Assembly: GCA_000758905.1 (NCBI GenBank)
Contig: JRNA01000014.1
Span: 1 to 64,000 of the forward strand
Source: Clostridiales bacterium S5-A14a
GTDB lineage: Bacteria > Bacillota > Clostridia > Peptostreptococcales > Anaerovoracaceae
Length of the DNA stretch: 64,000 bases
Direction: 5' to 3'
Shown: positions 28,621-37,892 of the stretch, one piece after another
How the letters are laid out: every line of letters starts with the position of its first letter
Position numbering within the stretch: the stretch's first letter is position 1
Made by a program: the position numbers and the translations under genes
Notes under the pieces: model-generated
What the model saw: the letters and a program-made list of their open reading frames with translations, nothing else
Databases searched by the model: none
What the model was told of the DNA's origin: nothing

Positions 28621-28816
28621 GGAACGCATTCTGGAGCTTTACGGCACCATTGCCGAGGAGAGCTAGTTTGATGATGACATCACATCCGCGATGTTCGAGG
28701 GTGAACTTTTAACGGGAGAAGGTCCTATTACGATTTTGATCAACTCTCGGGGAGGAGACTGTGTGGCGGCAAGTCAAATCTACGCGATGCTCATGGACAA
28801 CTCTAGAAGAGGATAA
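28571..28816 (+). pseudogene. Phage ClpP-like head maturation protease, N-terminal remnant
   Basis: GTG start at 28571 inside the portal end, reading KRFWNWTNPTNEEGSKERI, LYGTIAEES, a TAG at 28664 where relatives have a Trp, then FDDDITSAMFEGEL and GPITILINSRGGDCVAASQI (ClpP fold). It ends at the junction with the TetR promoter before the catalytic Ser is reached in full context. Remnant of a lost prophage head-gene block. Confidence 0.7.
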
Positions 28817-28833
28817 AATGCATTCTGAAAAAA

Positions 28834-28893
28834 GTTAGTTGACGCTAACTTGAAATGATGCTACAATAAAACTGACAGCTTTGTCAGTTTTAT
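28834..28893 (+). promoter_or_regulatory. Promoter and two palindromes of the first tetR gene
   Basis: TTGACG (28839) and TACAAT (28862) are 17 bases apart. The -35 box is the centre of palindrome GTTAG-N6-CTAAC (28834-28849). A second, perfect palindrome with 12-base arms ATAAAACTGACA / TGTCAGTTTTAT (28866-28893) covers the end of the -10 box and the transcript start. The first type recurs at 29537, 33597 and 40817; the second is found only here. Confidence 0.75.
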
Positions 28894-28914
28894 TTACAAA
28901 AAGAGGTATATATT

Positions 28915-29520
28915 TTGGAAGGGAAAAAACAGAAAGTCAGTCAAATTAGAAAAAAAGAAATATTAGATGCAGCTAAAAAGGTTTTTTTAAGGAAGGGTTT
29001 TGCTGACACGGTAATGGAAGATATTATTACTGAAACCTCGCTTTCTCGAGGAGGTGTGTATTACCATTACAAAAATAAAGTTGAAATATTACATGATTTA
29101 ATGCGAGAAGGTATGGCTTATCGAGTTGATAAGATTAATGAAGTTATGGCAGAGTATTCGGGAGAGTTAGATGCTAATTCTGTAGCACATATTGTTGTCG
29201 ATAAAGTACTTGATGAAAGTGAACTCATGAGCGTATATGCCATATATCTTCAGGCTATGAAAAACAATGATGACCTAAAGAATTTGTTTCCAATCTTGGT
29301 CGAAGAATCCTTAAAGGCTACATATGTAGGAGTTAAAGTTGCAAAGAAAGGTGATTGTGAATATCTCACAAATGACTTTTTAATCTTTTTTATGAATACG
29401 GTTATACTAGGTTGTGAAATCTTAGATGGGGCAAGGGATAGCTTTATAAATAATAGAGAGTTTTTTGTAGAAACAATAAAGCTGTTTATTGATAGCTATG
29501 AAAAAGGTAAAATAAGGTAA
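28915..29520 (+). CDS. TetR family regulator (first of two)
   Basis: 201 residues from a TTG with AGAGGT seven to eight bases before it. N-terminal helix-turn-helix: KEILDAAKKVFLRKGFADT, MEDIITETSLSRGGVYYHYKNK. The rest is a helical ligand-binding and dimerisation part without clear family marks. It stands before the ABC operon, with a GTTAG-N6-CTAAC site both in its own promoter and between it and the ABC genes. I infer self-repression and control of the whole transport island. The ligand is unknown. Confidence 0.85.
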   Translation: MEGKKQKVSQIRKKEILDAAKKVFLRKGFADTVMEDIITETSLSRGGVYYHYKNKVEILHDLMREGMAYRVDKINEVMAEYSGELDANSVAHIVVDKVLDESELMSVYAIYLQAMKNNDDLKNLFPILVEESLKATYVGVKVAKKGDCEYLTNDFLIFFMNTVILGCEILDGARDSFINNREFFVETIKLFIDSYEKGKIR

Positions 29521-29535
29521 TTTTTTTTAACCAAT

Positions 29536-29553
29536 AGTTAGCCTAAGCTAACT
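29536..29553 (+). promoter_or_regulatory. Operator AGTTAG-N6-CTAACT before the first ABC pair
   Basis: GTTAGC-N4-GCTAAC, perfect arms, immediately upstream of the AAGGAG site of the next gene. No clear promoter lies between the tetR stop and this site, so it may act as a roadblock or serve a promoter in the end of tetR. Confidence 0.65.
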
Positions 29554-29570
29554 GAAAAGGAGATGAGTTA

Positions 29571-31484
29571 ATGAAGAAAAACAATAGTGATGAGTTAATT
29601 TGCTCTGCTTCGGACAGCAAGAAACTCAAGCAAAATAAAAATTTAATAAAAGAGGTAGAGAGTCTAAACTTGGATGTTCCTGATGAGATTATGCAGCGAA
29701 TCGAAAGTGATGTAGAGCAAAGCGAAAAAAAACCTAAAATCAGTATGGGTGGTTTAAATAAAGCACTTATGAGTGTAGCACCTGAGTATAAGGGTAGGAT
29801 GCGAATTTCTGTTATTTTTGCCTGCATTGGAGAGATTTTTAGTTTTTCTACCTATTTCTTTAGTGCTTATGCAGCAGGATGGCTTATAAAAAATGCCGGG
29901 GGTAATCCGGTCGGCTTTCACTCGTTAATGAAATATGCTTTTTTTGCAATAGGATCACTGCTCCTTTACTTTATATTTTCAGGATTCAGCACAACCATTT
30001 CGCATAAAACCTCTTTTTTCATACTTGCAAAACTCAGACAGACTTTGTTTGAAAAATTAAATGTAATTCCAATGGGGTACTTGGTGGATAATCCTGTAGG
30101 TAAAATAAAGGTAATAATCATGGATCGAGTAGCGGATATGGAAGACTGGGTAGCCCATATTATGCCGGAGCTACCGAGCAGGCTTTTGCATCCGATACTC
30201 TGCACAGTTATTTTGTTTTATTTAGATTGGCGTATAGGATTATCAATATTTGTGCCGCTACCAATTATTTTTGTCGGGATGATTACAATGATGTATAAAT
30301 ACCGTAGTAGAATGGCGGTGTGGTTATCAAGTTATGCCAATGTTGCCGACAGAAGTGCTGAGTATGTTCGTGGAATCCCTGTAATCAAAGCATTTGCACA
30401 AGACAAAGTTTCGTATGGTAAATTTGCAGATGCGGTAAAATTCTATTATTTTTCAACGATGAAATGGTGGAAGCAAAGTTGGTTTGGCAAAGCACTGATG
30501 ACGGCAGCAATGATGACACCACAGATAGTGAGCTTGCCTTTAGCTTTCTATTTATATGGGAACGGGCAAATAGGCATTGAAACATTGCTTTTATCACTTA
30601 TTCTGCCAATTGCTATTCTTCCACAGGCTTTTGCAATCATGATGAGTTTTGAACTTTTTCAGCTGGCTTCTAATACTTGGGTATCCATACAAGAATTGCT
30701 TGATATGCCTGACCAAAAACGTCCTGATGCAGAAAATAAAGTTACTATAGATAGAGGCAAGGGAATAAAATTTGATAATGTAAGTTTTTCTTATCATGAC
30801 GGAACTGAGGTATTGCATAATATTTCTTTTGAAACAAGCCCCGGAGAAGTGACCGCACTTGTCGGACCTTCAGGTGGCGGAAAATCTACAATTGCAAGGC
30901 TTTTGGCAGGCTTTTGGGATCAGTCATCGGGTAAAATTTCCATTGGTAATGTGGATACAAAGAATATTTCATTTAAGCAGCTTGCTGAAGAAATTTCTTT
31001 TGTTTCACAAGATAACTTTCTTTTTGATGTAAGCCTTAGAGATAATATTCGTCTTGGAAAGCCTAATGCATCCGAAGATGAAATTATTGCGGCAGCAAAA
31101 GCTGCTCATTGTCATGATTTTATTATGGCACTTCCTAAGGGGTATGATACCAAAGCAGGAGAAGCAGGAGGAGCAATGTCGGGCGGTGAAAGGCAGAGAA
31201 TAACTCTTGCCAGAGCAATTTTGAAACCTGCATCAACCATTATTTTGGATGAGGCAACAGCTTATGCCGATCCTGAAAATGAAGCTCTAATCCAAGAAGC
31301 AATATCGAATCTCGTAAAGGGGAAAAATCTTGTGATGGTTGCTCATAGGTTAAATACAATCAAGCAGGCACACCAAATAATTCTAATTGATAAAGGTCAA
31401 ATTATAGCCAAGGGTAAACATGAAGAACTGATGGAAAAGCCACTTTATGCAAGCCTGTGGAAACAATATTTAGGGGAGGAGTAA
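29571..31484 (+). CDS. ABC transporter half (permease-ATPase), IrtA/YbtP-like
   Basis: 637 residues. An N-terminal extension of about 65 charged residues is followed by six membrane segments and an ATPase domain: Walker A GPSGGGKST, signature MSGGERQR, Walker B IILDEATAYADPENE. The D-loop with A-x-ADPENE is like that of IrtA/YbtP half transporters, which have exporter fold but take up siderophore complexes. It pairs with the next gene, 3 bases downstream. The direction of transport cannot be read from sequence. Confidence 0.8.
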   Translation: MKKNNSDELICSASDSKKLKQNKNLIKEVESLNLDVPDEIMQRIESDVEQSEKKPKISMGGLNKALMSVAPEYKGRMRISVIFACIGEIFSFSTYFFSAYAAGWLIKNAGGNPVGFHSLMKYAFFAIGSLLLYFIFSGFSTTISHKTSFFILAKLRQTLFEKLNVIPMGYLVDNPVGKIKVIIMDRVADMEDWVAHIMPELPSRLLHPILCTVILFYLDWRIGLSIFVPLPIIFVGMITMMYKYRSRMAVWLSSYANVADRSAEYVRGIPVIKAFAQDKVSYGKFADAVKFYYFSTMKWWKQSWFGKALMTAAMMTPQIVSLPLAFYLYGNGQIGIETLLLSLILPIAILPQAFAIMMSFELFQLASNTWVSIQELLDMPDQKRPDAENKVTIDRGKGIKFDNVSFSYHDGTEVLHNISFETSPGEVTALVGPSGGGKSTIARLLAGFWDQSSGKISIGNVDTKNISFKQLAEEISFVSQDNFLFDVSLRDNIRLGKPNASEDEIIAAAKAAHCHDFIMALPKGYDTKAGEAGGAMSGGERQRITLARAILKPASTIILDEATAYADPENEALIQEAISNLVKGKNLVMVAHRLNTIKQAHQIILIDKGQIIAKGKHEELMEKPLYASLWKQYLGEE

Positions 31485-31487
31485 GAC

Positions 31488-33224
31488 ATGAAGTTTATAA
31501 GATTATCATTCAAACTGGCAGGACAGTATAAAAATCGTCTTAAGGCAGGCATGTTTCTTATTTTTCTGCAAAATGCTTCAATGCTGTTTGGATTTTTCGC
31601 TCTCTTTCTTGCATTCGGTTGGATGAATGAAACCACAGGGGAGCATATTTGGACAATTTTCGGAGTGCTTTTTGCTTCCTTTCTTTTTAATTTTTTGACA
31701 GGGTGGGCGAAAAGCGGTCTTAGTGACGGTGTTTTCTTTGGCATTTTCAAGGACTACAGACTTGCAGTTGGCGAAAAACTTAAAAAGGCGCCTATGGGAT
31801 ATTTTGCAGAACAAAGCCTATCAAGAATTATGGCGGCATTTACCAATGTTATGAAGAGTCTTGAAAATTACTCTGCAATGAGTATCGACTTTGCTGTTTC
31901 AGGCATTTCAATATCCTTTTTCCTGTTGGTTGGGATGTTCGGTGTAAATACTAAAATTGGATTTTTAACTTTAATTTGTTTAATTCTTATTTGGCTATGC
32001 ATGTCTCTTATGATTAATCAAGCAAAAAAAGAGGTTGCACGTGAGCATGCAGCTATTACAAAGGTGGGTGATGCGTTAGTTGACAGCATTAGCGGGATTC
32101 CTGTGCTTCGCAGTTTTCCCTTTGCAGATGAAGGTGTTGTTGAAGAAATTCATTCTAAATTGAATAATGCTTCTGAGGAGCTTAGACTTTCTCAAGTGCA
32201 TTTTGAAATTGTCTTTGTTATTTATGCGAGAATTTTTTCTACGATCATTAATCTTTCGAGTCTGCTTGTTACATTATTTTCTTGTTATCTTTATACGAAA
32301 GGGGAAGTTTTATTACCACAAGCGCTCACTGTTTCGGCTGCCGGCTTTATGATTTTCGGCGGTTTAAAACAACTTGAAAATGCAGCCATACTCATGGTTA
32401 AGAATCCTGCCAATATGCAATATTTGGATGAGGTTTTAAATATTCCTGAAATAAGTGACGGGACTTTAGAAGTTATGGAAAATCAGGATATCGTCTTTGA
32501 CAAGGTGAGCTTTAGTTATGACAAAGGTAATCTTGTCTTAAAAGATCTTTCATTTACTATTCCACAAGGGTCAAAGGCAGCTATCGTAGGACCGTCAGGC
32601 TCCGGAAAAACAACAATAATCAACTTGCTCTCTCGTTTTTATGATGTTGACAGTGGGACAATTAAATTAGGAAATAAGGATATAAGAGATTATAAAGTTG
32701 AAACTTTACTTAAAAATCTTTCGCTTGTTTTCCAAAATGTTTATCTTTTTCAAGATACTATAGAGAATAATATTCGCTTTGCAAATCCTAAGGCAAGTCA
32801 TGAAGAAGTAGTGGAAGTTGCTAAAAAGGCTCGTTGCCATAATTTTATTATGGAACTTCCTGATGGCTATAACACCATGGTAGGTGAGGGTGGCAGTTCT
32901 CTTTCCGGTGGTGAAAAACAACGAATTTCTATTGCTAGAGCATTACTTAAAAATGCACCTATTATTCTTTTGGATGAAGCGACCAGCTCCGTTGATCCTG
33001 AAAATGAATATGAGATTTTAGCAGCGATTGAGGAATTATCCAAAGGACACACTGTAGTTTCGATAGCTCACAGACTTTCAACTGTGAGAAAAGCCGATCA
33101 GATACTAGTTATTGATGACGGTAAATTGGTTCAAGAAGGCAAACATAATGATTTGATAAATAGAAAAGGAATATATTCGGCATTTATCAAGGCAAGAGAG
33201 CGAGCTGCAAGCTGGAGATTGTAA
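31488..33224 (+). CDS. ABC transporter half (permease-ATPase), IrtB/YbtQ-like
   Basis: 578 residues, GGAGG before the ATG. Six membrane segments, then Walker A GPSGSGKTT, signature LSGGEKQR and Walker B IILLDEATSSVDPENE. It lacks the charged front of its partner. Together they make a heterodimer. The operon ends at the terminator at 33299. Confidence 0.8.
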   Translation: MKFIRLSFKLAGQYKNRLKAGMFLIFLQNASMLFGFFALFLAFGWMNETTGEHIWTIFGVLFASFLFNFLTGWAKSGLSDGVFFGIFKDYRLAVGEKLKKAPMGYFAEQSLSRIMAAFTNVMKSLENYSAMSIDFAVSGISISFFLLVGMFGVNTKIGFLTLICLILIWLCMSLMINQAKKEVAREHAAITKVGDALVDSISGIPVLRSFPFADEGVVEEIHSKLNNASEELRLSQVHFEIVFVIYARIFSTIINLSSLLVTLFSCYLYTKGEVLLPQALTVSAAGFMIFGGLKQLENAAILMVKNPANMQYLDEVLNIPEISDGTLEVMENQDIVFDKVSFSYDKGNLVLKDLSFTIPQGSKAAIVGPSGSGKTTIINLLSRFYDVDSGTIKLGNKDIRDYKVETLLKNLSLVFQNVYLFQDTIENNIRFANPKASHEEVVEVAKKARCHNFIMELPDGYNTMVGEGGSSLSGGEKQRISIARALLKNAPIILLDEATSSVDPENEYEILAAIEELSKGHTVVSIAHRLSTVRKADQILVIDDGKLVQEGKHNDLINRKGIYSAFIKARERAASWRL

Positions 33225-33585
33225 AAAAAGTAAACGATTCAAAGCAAGCGATATTTAAGAATTAAAAAAGTTTGTAAAGCACATATAGACAATTTTTGAA
33301 GCGATTAAGAATAAAATAACTTAATCGCTTTTATATCGTGATTTTTAAATTATAAAAAACAAAATTAATGGAAAACCGAAAAATTTAATCAAATAAATTA
33401 AAAAATTCGGTAACCGAGGGGTCAATCTGTCATTATGTAAAGTGAAGGGGAATTTGACCTCCTGTATTTTATTGATGATAGTGAAGATTGCTTATTGCAA
33501 ATGAAAAGAATACAAAGAAAAGTCCCTTTCAAACAATTCTTCCTTGGCAACTAAGACCATACTTGATGGGACAAGTCACTTAAAC
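33225..33585. other. Gap between the two transporter blocks
   Basis: Holds the terminator at 33299 and otherwise AT-rich DNA without open frames of note. A short inverted element TTCGGTAACCGA lies at 33405-33416. The promoter of the second tetR gene follows at 33586. Confidence 0.4.
33299..33334 (+). terminator. Terminator of the first ABC operon
   Basis: AAGCGATTAAG pairs perfectly with CTTAATCGCTT (33320-33330), followed by TTAT. U run is short. Confidence 0.6.
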
Positions 33586-33638
33586 TTGACTTTTCGGTTA
33601 GAGTATGCTAACTTATAGCTAATGAACGAGTGTCGGTC
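33586..33638 (+). promoter_or_regulatory. Promoter of the second tetR gene with two kinds of operator
   Basis: TTGACT (33586) and TAACTT (33609) are 17 bases apart. The spacer holds GTTAG-N6-CTAAC (33597-33612), the site type of the first TetR. Just downstream, GAACGA-N3-TCGGTC (33624-33638) resembles the GAACGA-N2-TCGTTC palindrome at 34343. So the first TetR probably controls the second and the second also controls itself. Confidence 0.65.
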
Positions 33639-33654
33639 GATAGGTGGTGAGTTT

Positions 33655-34269
33655 TTGACAAAGAGAAATGTAAAAGATCCAGAAGAAAGAAAACAGGAGC
33701 TTATAAACATAGCATCCAGACTTTTTGAAAAGTATGGGTATGAGAAAGTTTCTGTTAGAGATATTCTCGCAGAAGTTAATGGAGCGCCAGGAATGTTCTA
33801 TTATTATTTCAAATCAAAAGAAGATATTTTCTTGGCGTGTATGGAAACATACTTTGATGAAAAACTAAAAAATAAGTTGGATATACTTCAAAATAAGGAA
33901 ATAGATTACGAAGAAAGAATAAAAATTTTAAGAGAACTTATAGTAAAAGATATCGGTCAGTTTACGACAAGATATAATTTTTCAAAAGAGAATTCAATTA
34001 CAGATAACTCTTACAGGCTATGGGAATTGCTTCATTACATTGGGGAATTTATAGATGTCTATTCAGAGTTTATAATTGAAGGAATTGAAAATAAAAAAAT
34101 AGAAAACAATATGGGAATAAATAGAAAAAATGTGAGAAGTTTTGCAGCTTTTATTTTATACGGAGCTGTTGGAACAATATATAATGACTATATTTTTAAG
34201 AGAGAAAACAAAACAAATTCAAGTGAAGCCTTTGAAATAATAAGCGAACTATTTCAAAGACCTCAGTAG
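33655..34269 (+). CDS. TetR family regulator (second)
   Basis: 204 residues from a TTG at 33655 with GGTGGTGAG before it. A longer frame from the ATG at 33622 is possible, but that ATG lies in the operator and has no ribosome binding site. Helix-turn-helix: ELINIASRLFEKYGYEKVSV, DILAEVNGAPGMFYYYFKSKE. The C-terminal part is helical and charged. It precedes the second ABC pair and the ECF genes; sites in its own promoter and at 34343 suggest control of both. Confidence 0.82.
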   Translation: MTKRNVKDPEERKQELINIASRLFEKYGYEKVSVRDILAEVNGAPGMFYYYFKSKEDIFLACMETYFDEKLKNKLDILQNKEIDYEERIKILRELIVKDIGQFTTRYNFSKENSITDNSYRLWELLHYIGEFIDVYSEFIIEGIENKKIENNMGINRKNVRSFAAFILYGAVGTIYNDYIFKRENKTNSSEAFEIISELFQRPQ

Positions 34270-34293
34270 AGAAAAATAAAATATAAGTATTTT

Positions 34294-34324
34294 ACAAGGA
34301 AAACATCAACGGTGTTTTCCTTGT
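34294..34324 (+). terminator. Terminator after the second tetR gene
   Basis: ACAAGGAAAACA pairs perfectly with TGTTTTCCTTGT around TCAACGG; the tail ATTAATTTT is weak. Confidence 0.55.
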
Positions 34325-34342
34325 ATTAATTTTAGGGCAAAT

Positions 34343-34356
34343 GAACGAACTCGTTC
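34343..34356 (+). promoter_or_regulatory. Operator GAACGA-N2-TCGTTC before the second ABC pair
   Basis: A perfect palindrome with 6-base arms, 20 bases before the next start codon, close to the AAGGAGG site. The flanks match the site at 33624 (ATGAACGA...CGGT). This is the usual kind of TetR-family operator. Confidence 0.65.
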
Positions 34357-34376
34357 GGTAAGGAGGTATATTTTAG

Positions 34377-36146
34377 ATGAAAAAGAAGAAATCTATCAAA
34401 GATATTATTTCCTACAGTGAAATAAAAAAAGGACAACTTGTAGGAGGTATATTATTTGTTAGTCTTGGTATGCTATTAAGTATTTGTCCAATTTTGGTGA
34501 TATACAAAGTCATAAAATCTCTATTTTTATATGGAAAATTAGAACAAAGTACAATACAGTTCTGTATCTATGGACTTGCAACAGTGGTATTGGCATATTG
34601 CTTAACTTACATTGGCGGTATTTTATGCCATAAGTTTTCATATGTTTTAATAGCTAACTTAAAAAAGAAGATATTATTTCATATTGGGAATCTTCCTTTA
34701 GGGTTTTTTACCGGAGACAACAAGTCAAAAATAAGGCAAGTGTTAGGATCGGACATGAATCAAATTGAGGGATATTTTTCTCATCAATTACCAAATTTAA
34801 TTTCAACTTTAGCACTAATTTTAGCAATGATAATTGTTATGTTGAAGATAAATTTAATATTAGGTCTTACGACTTTGTTAATTATATTTGTTGGTTTAGG
34901 AATTCAGATTGCAATCATGGCAAAGATTATAAAGTCGGGTGGACTTGAGAAGAACTTTGCGATTTTGGATCAAATTAATTCAGCAACTACTGAATACGTT
35001 AAAGGTATGCCGGAAGTGAAAATATTTGGAACAGGAGCAAAATCATTTAAAACTTTTTCAAAGTCAGTAGGAGAATATAGAGACTTTACAAGTTCGATGA
35101 CATCAATGATAAGACCGGGATTTGTTTCATTTAGAATGTTTATTTTATCTGTTGCTACATTCATAGTTCCAGTAGGAATACTTTTAATGTCACGAAATAA
35201 TAACTTGGATTTTGCTACAGTTTTTATCTTCTATTTGATTCTTGCACCTGCCATTAGCGTACCTGCATTAAAACTTAGAGATTTTGCAGAAGGAATGAAT
35301 TTACTAAATGAAGTTGTTTTGAGAATCTACGAAATTATAGATCAAAAAGAATTGGCAATTGAAAATAGCGAGGAAGAGATAAAAGGGCATGATCTTGAAT
35401 TCGAGAATGTAAGCTTTTCTTATGGAGATGAAGAGGTTTTAAAGAATATAAGCTTCTGTGCTAAACAAGGAGAAGTCACAGCATTAGTTGGCTATTCGGG
35501 AGCAGGTAAATCTACCATTGGAACGCTAATACCCAGATTTTACGATTCTTCAGAAGGCTCTATTAAAATTGGTGGAGTTAATATAAAAAATATTCCGATG
35601 AACGCCTTAATGGAGAGGATAGCATTCGTTTTTCAAGACAATGATCTTATCACAGATACAGTCTTCAATAATGTTGCTATGGCAAAGACAGGTTCTACAA
35701 AAGAGGATGTCATAAAAGCATGTAAAAAAGCAAGATGTCATGATTTTATTGAAAAACTCCCTAATGGATACAATACTGTTTTGGGTAAAGGAACTTATTT
35801 ATCCGGCGGAGAGAAACAACGTATTGCAGTAGCAAGAGCGATTTTAAAGGATGCACCAATATTAGTATTAGACGAGGCAACAAGTTTTGCAGACTCTGAA
35901 AATGAATATCTTATGCAAGAAGCTTTATCTGAATTGGTTAAGGATAAGACAGTTATTATGATTGCTCATAGGTTAAGTACCATAGAGCATGCAAATCAAA
36001 TTTTAGTAATATCTGATGGAAAAATTGCAGAAAGAGGTAAGCATGAAGATTTAATCCTTGCAGATGGAATATATAAGAGACTCTTTGATATTTATAAGAA
36101 GACAAATATTTGGCAAATGGATATAGAAGGGAGTGAGAATGAATGA
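34377..36146 (+). CDS. ABC transporter half of the second pair
   Basis: 589 residues, AAGGAGG before the ATG. Six membrane segments (for instance GQLVGGILFVSLGMLL and IYGLATVVLAYCLTYIGG) and an ATPase domain with Walker A GYSGAGKST, signature LSGGEKQR and Walker B LVLDEATSFADSENE. The FADSENE D-loop again points to the IrtA/YbtP side of the family. Its end overlaps the next start by ATGA. Confidence 0.8.
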   Translation: MKKKKSIKDIISYSEIKKGQLVGGILFVSLGMLLSICPILVIYKVIKSLFLYGKLEQSTIQFCIYGLATVVLAYCLTYIGGILCHKFSYVLIANLKKKILFHIGNLPLGFFTGDNKSKIRQVLGSDMNQIEGYFSHQLPNLISTLALILAMIIVMLKINLILGLTTLLIIFVGLGIQIAIMAKIIKSGGLEKNFAILDQINSATTEYVKGMPEVKIFGTGAKSFKTFSKSVGEYRDFTSSMTSMIRPGFVSFRMFILSVATFIVPVGILLMSRNNNLDFATVFIFYLILAPAISVPALKLRDFAEGMNLLNEVVLRIYEIIDQKELAIENSEEEIKGHDLEFENVSFSYGDEEVLKNISFCAKQGEVTALVGYSGAGKSTIGTLIPRFYDSSEGSIKIGGVNIKNIPMNALMERIAFVFQDNDLITDTVFNNVAMAKTGSTKEDVIKACKKARCHDFIEKLPNGYNTVLGKGTYLSGGEKQRIAVARAILKDAPILVLDEATSFADSENEYLMQEALSELVKDKTVIMIAHRLSTIEHANQILVISDGKIAERGKHEDLILADGIYKRLFDIYKKTNIWQMDIEGSENE

Positions 36147-37867
36147 TAAGAAATATTACTTTAGGAAAGATGAATAACATAAGAAAATCCATTATATTAA
36201 ATGTTTTGGCATCTATTTCCAACCTTATACCATTTATTGCTTTGGCGAAAATTGTAGAAACACTATTTTTAAATAGAGCTGTAGATAGCATAGGTACGAG
36301 CCTTTTATGGAAGTATTTTGGGATAATGGCAATATTTTTCTTAATAACATTCTTATTGGAAAATTTAGCCACAAAATATACCTATGAACTTGGATACAAG
36401 ACAAGTGCAGATGGAAGAATAGAGCTTGCAGACCACATAAGAAAACTGCCGATAGGTTATATTTCAGGAAAAAGTTCAGCAGAGATCTTAGATACATTAA
36501 TGAATGATTTTTTCAAAGTTGAAACGGCAGTAACGCATCAATTACCTCAATTTTTCAGTGGTATATGTGTAGCGATTCTTTGTTCGATATTATTTTTGAT
36601 AATTAATGTAAAAATGGGAATAGCAACTCTTATAGGACTACCTATTTCTGTTCTACTTCTCATGCTCATGCAAAACTTTCAGAAACAAATTCATTTAAAA
36701 ACAAAGAAAATGAGGATAAAAGAGGAAGAAGATATAAATGAATATTTGGATGCCATTAAGACTCTAAAAGCTTATAACAGCTTAGATGATACATTAACAA
36801 AACTTGAAGAAGATATAGATAACTCAAAAAATGCAAATATTAAGAGTGAGAAAGGGGTTGGTTCATTAACTACTATAGCAAGTATGATTTTAAGAATAGG
36901 ACTTCCTTTGATGAGTTTAGTTGGTTCCTATTTATTTATAAATGGATCTTTGGAAATTGATACATTTTTAATGTTCTTATTTGTAGGCACAAGGATTTTT
37001 GATCCCTTGGAGCTTGCACTTGTAAATTATACAGGTCTACAAATGGCATCAGTTTCAGGAGAGAGAATCATAAATTTACTTAACGCTAAACCTATGTCAG
37101 GAAATTCCGGTGTAAACGAAAGTAACAAAATTGAAATCTGTGATGTTTCATTTTCTTACAAGGAATCTAAGGTTATCGATAATGTTTCATTAGACATTAA
37201 TGAAAACGAATTAACTGCTTTTGTTGGTTACTCTGGCTCTGGAAAATCTACACTAATTAAATTAATTTCCAGATTTTATGATCCTAATGAAGGGACAATT
37301 AAAATTGGTGGGGTAGATTTGCTAACAGCCGACCCTGATAAATTAATGGATAAATTTTCTGTTGTTTTTCAAGATGTGTATCTTTTTAAAGACACAATTT
37401 ATAACAACATAAAATTTGGAAATGAAGATGCAAGTAAAGATGAAATCATGAATGCTGCAAAAATGGCAGGAGCTTATGACTTTATAGTCAAAAAAGATGA
37501 TGGATTTGACACTATGATTGGACAAGGAGGAGCGACTCTGTCTGGAGGTGAGAAACAAAGAATATCAATAGCGAGAGCAATATTAAAAAATGCACCAATA
37601 ATACTACTTGATGAAGCAACATCTTCACTTGATCCTGAAAATGAACTTATTATACAGGAAGCAATATCAAATTTAATTAAAAATAAAACAGTTGTGGTTG
37701 TAGCTCATAAATTAAGGAGCGTAATGGGAGCTGATAAAATTGTTGTTTTAAACAAAGGAAAGGTAGAGGAAGTTGGGAAGCATGAAGAACTTATAAAAAA
37801 TGAAGGACTATATAAAGACTTATGGAATTATCAAGAAAAGTCTAAAGAATGGAAGATTGTACAGTAA
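36143..37867 (+). CDS. ABC transporter half of the second pair
   Basis: 574 residues, translationally coupled to the previous gene. Walker A GYSGSGKST, signature LSGGEKQR, Walker B IILLDEATSSLDPENE; six membrane segments in front. It should form a heterodimer with the upstream protein. It shares the gene order with the first pair, so the island has two related transporters, probably from an old duplication. The ECF genes follow after 25 bases, in the same transcript. Confidence 0.8.
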   Translation: MIRNITLGKMNNIRKSIILNVLASISNLIPFIALAKIVETLFLNRAVDSIGTSLLWKYFGIMAIFFLITFLLENLATKYTYELGYKTSADGRIELADHIRKLPIGYISGKSSAEILDTLMNDFFKVETAVTHQLPQFFSGICVAILCSILFLIINVKMGIATLIGLPISVLLLMLMQNFQKQIHLKTKKMRIKEEEDINEYLDAIKTLKAYNSLDDTLTKLEEDIDNSKNANIKSEKGVGSLTTIASMILRIGLPLMSLVGSYLFINGSLEIDTFLMFLFVGTRIFDPLELALVNYTGLQMASVSGERIINLLNAKPMSGNSGVNESNKIEICDVSFSYKESKVIDNVSLDINENELTAFVGYSGSGKSTLIKLISRFYDPNEGTIKIGGVDLLTADPDKLMDKFSVVFQDVYLFKDTIYNNIKFGNEDASKDEIMNAAKMAGAYDFIVKKDDGFDTMIGQGGATLSGGEKQRISIARAILKNAPIILLDEATSSLDPENELIIQEAISNLIKNKTVVVVAHKLRSVMGADKIVVLNKGKVEEVGKHEELIKNEGLYKDLWNYQEKSKEWKIVQ

Positions 37868-37892
37868 CAATCAATTTTAAAGGAGAAAACTT

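Noticed and set aside
33405-33416. TTCGGTAACCGA as a third operator of the second TetR
   Set aside because: It lacks the GAACGA half-site and is far from any promoter.
33622-33654. ATG at 33622 as start of the second TetR
   Set aside because: It lies inside an operator-like site without a ribosome binding site; the TTG at 33655 has one.
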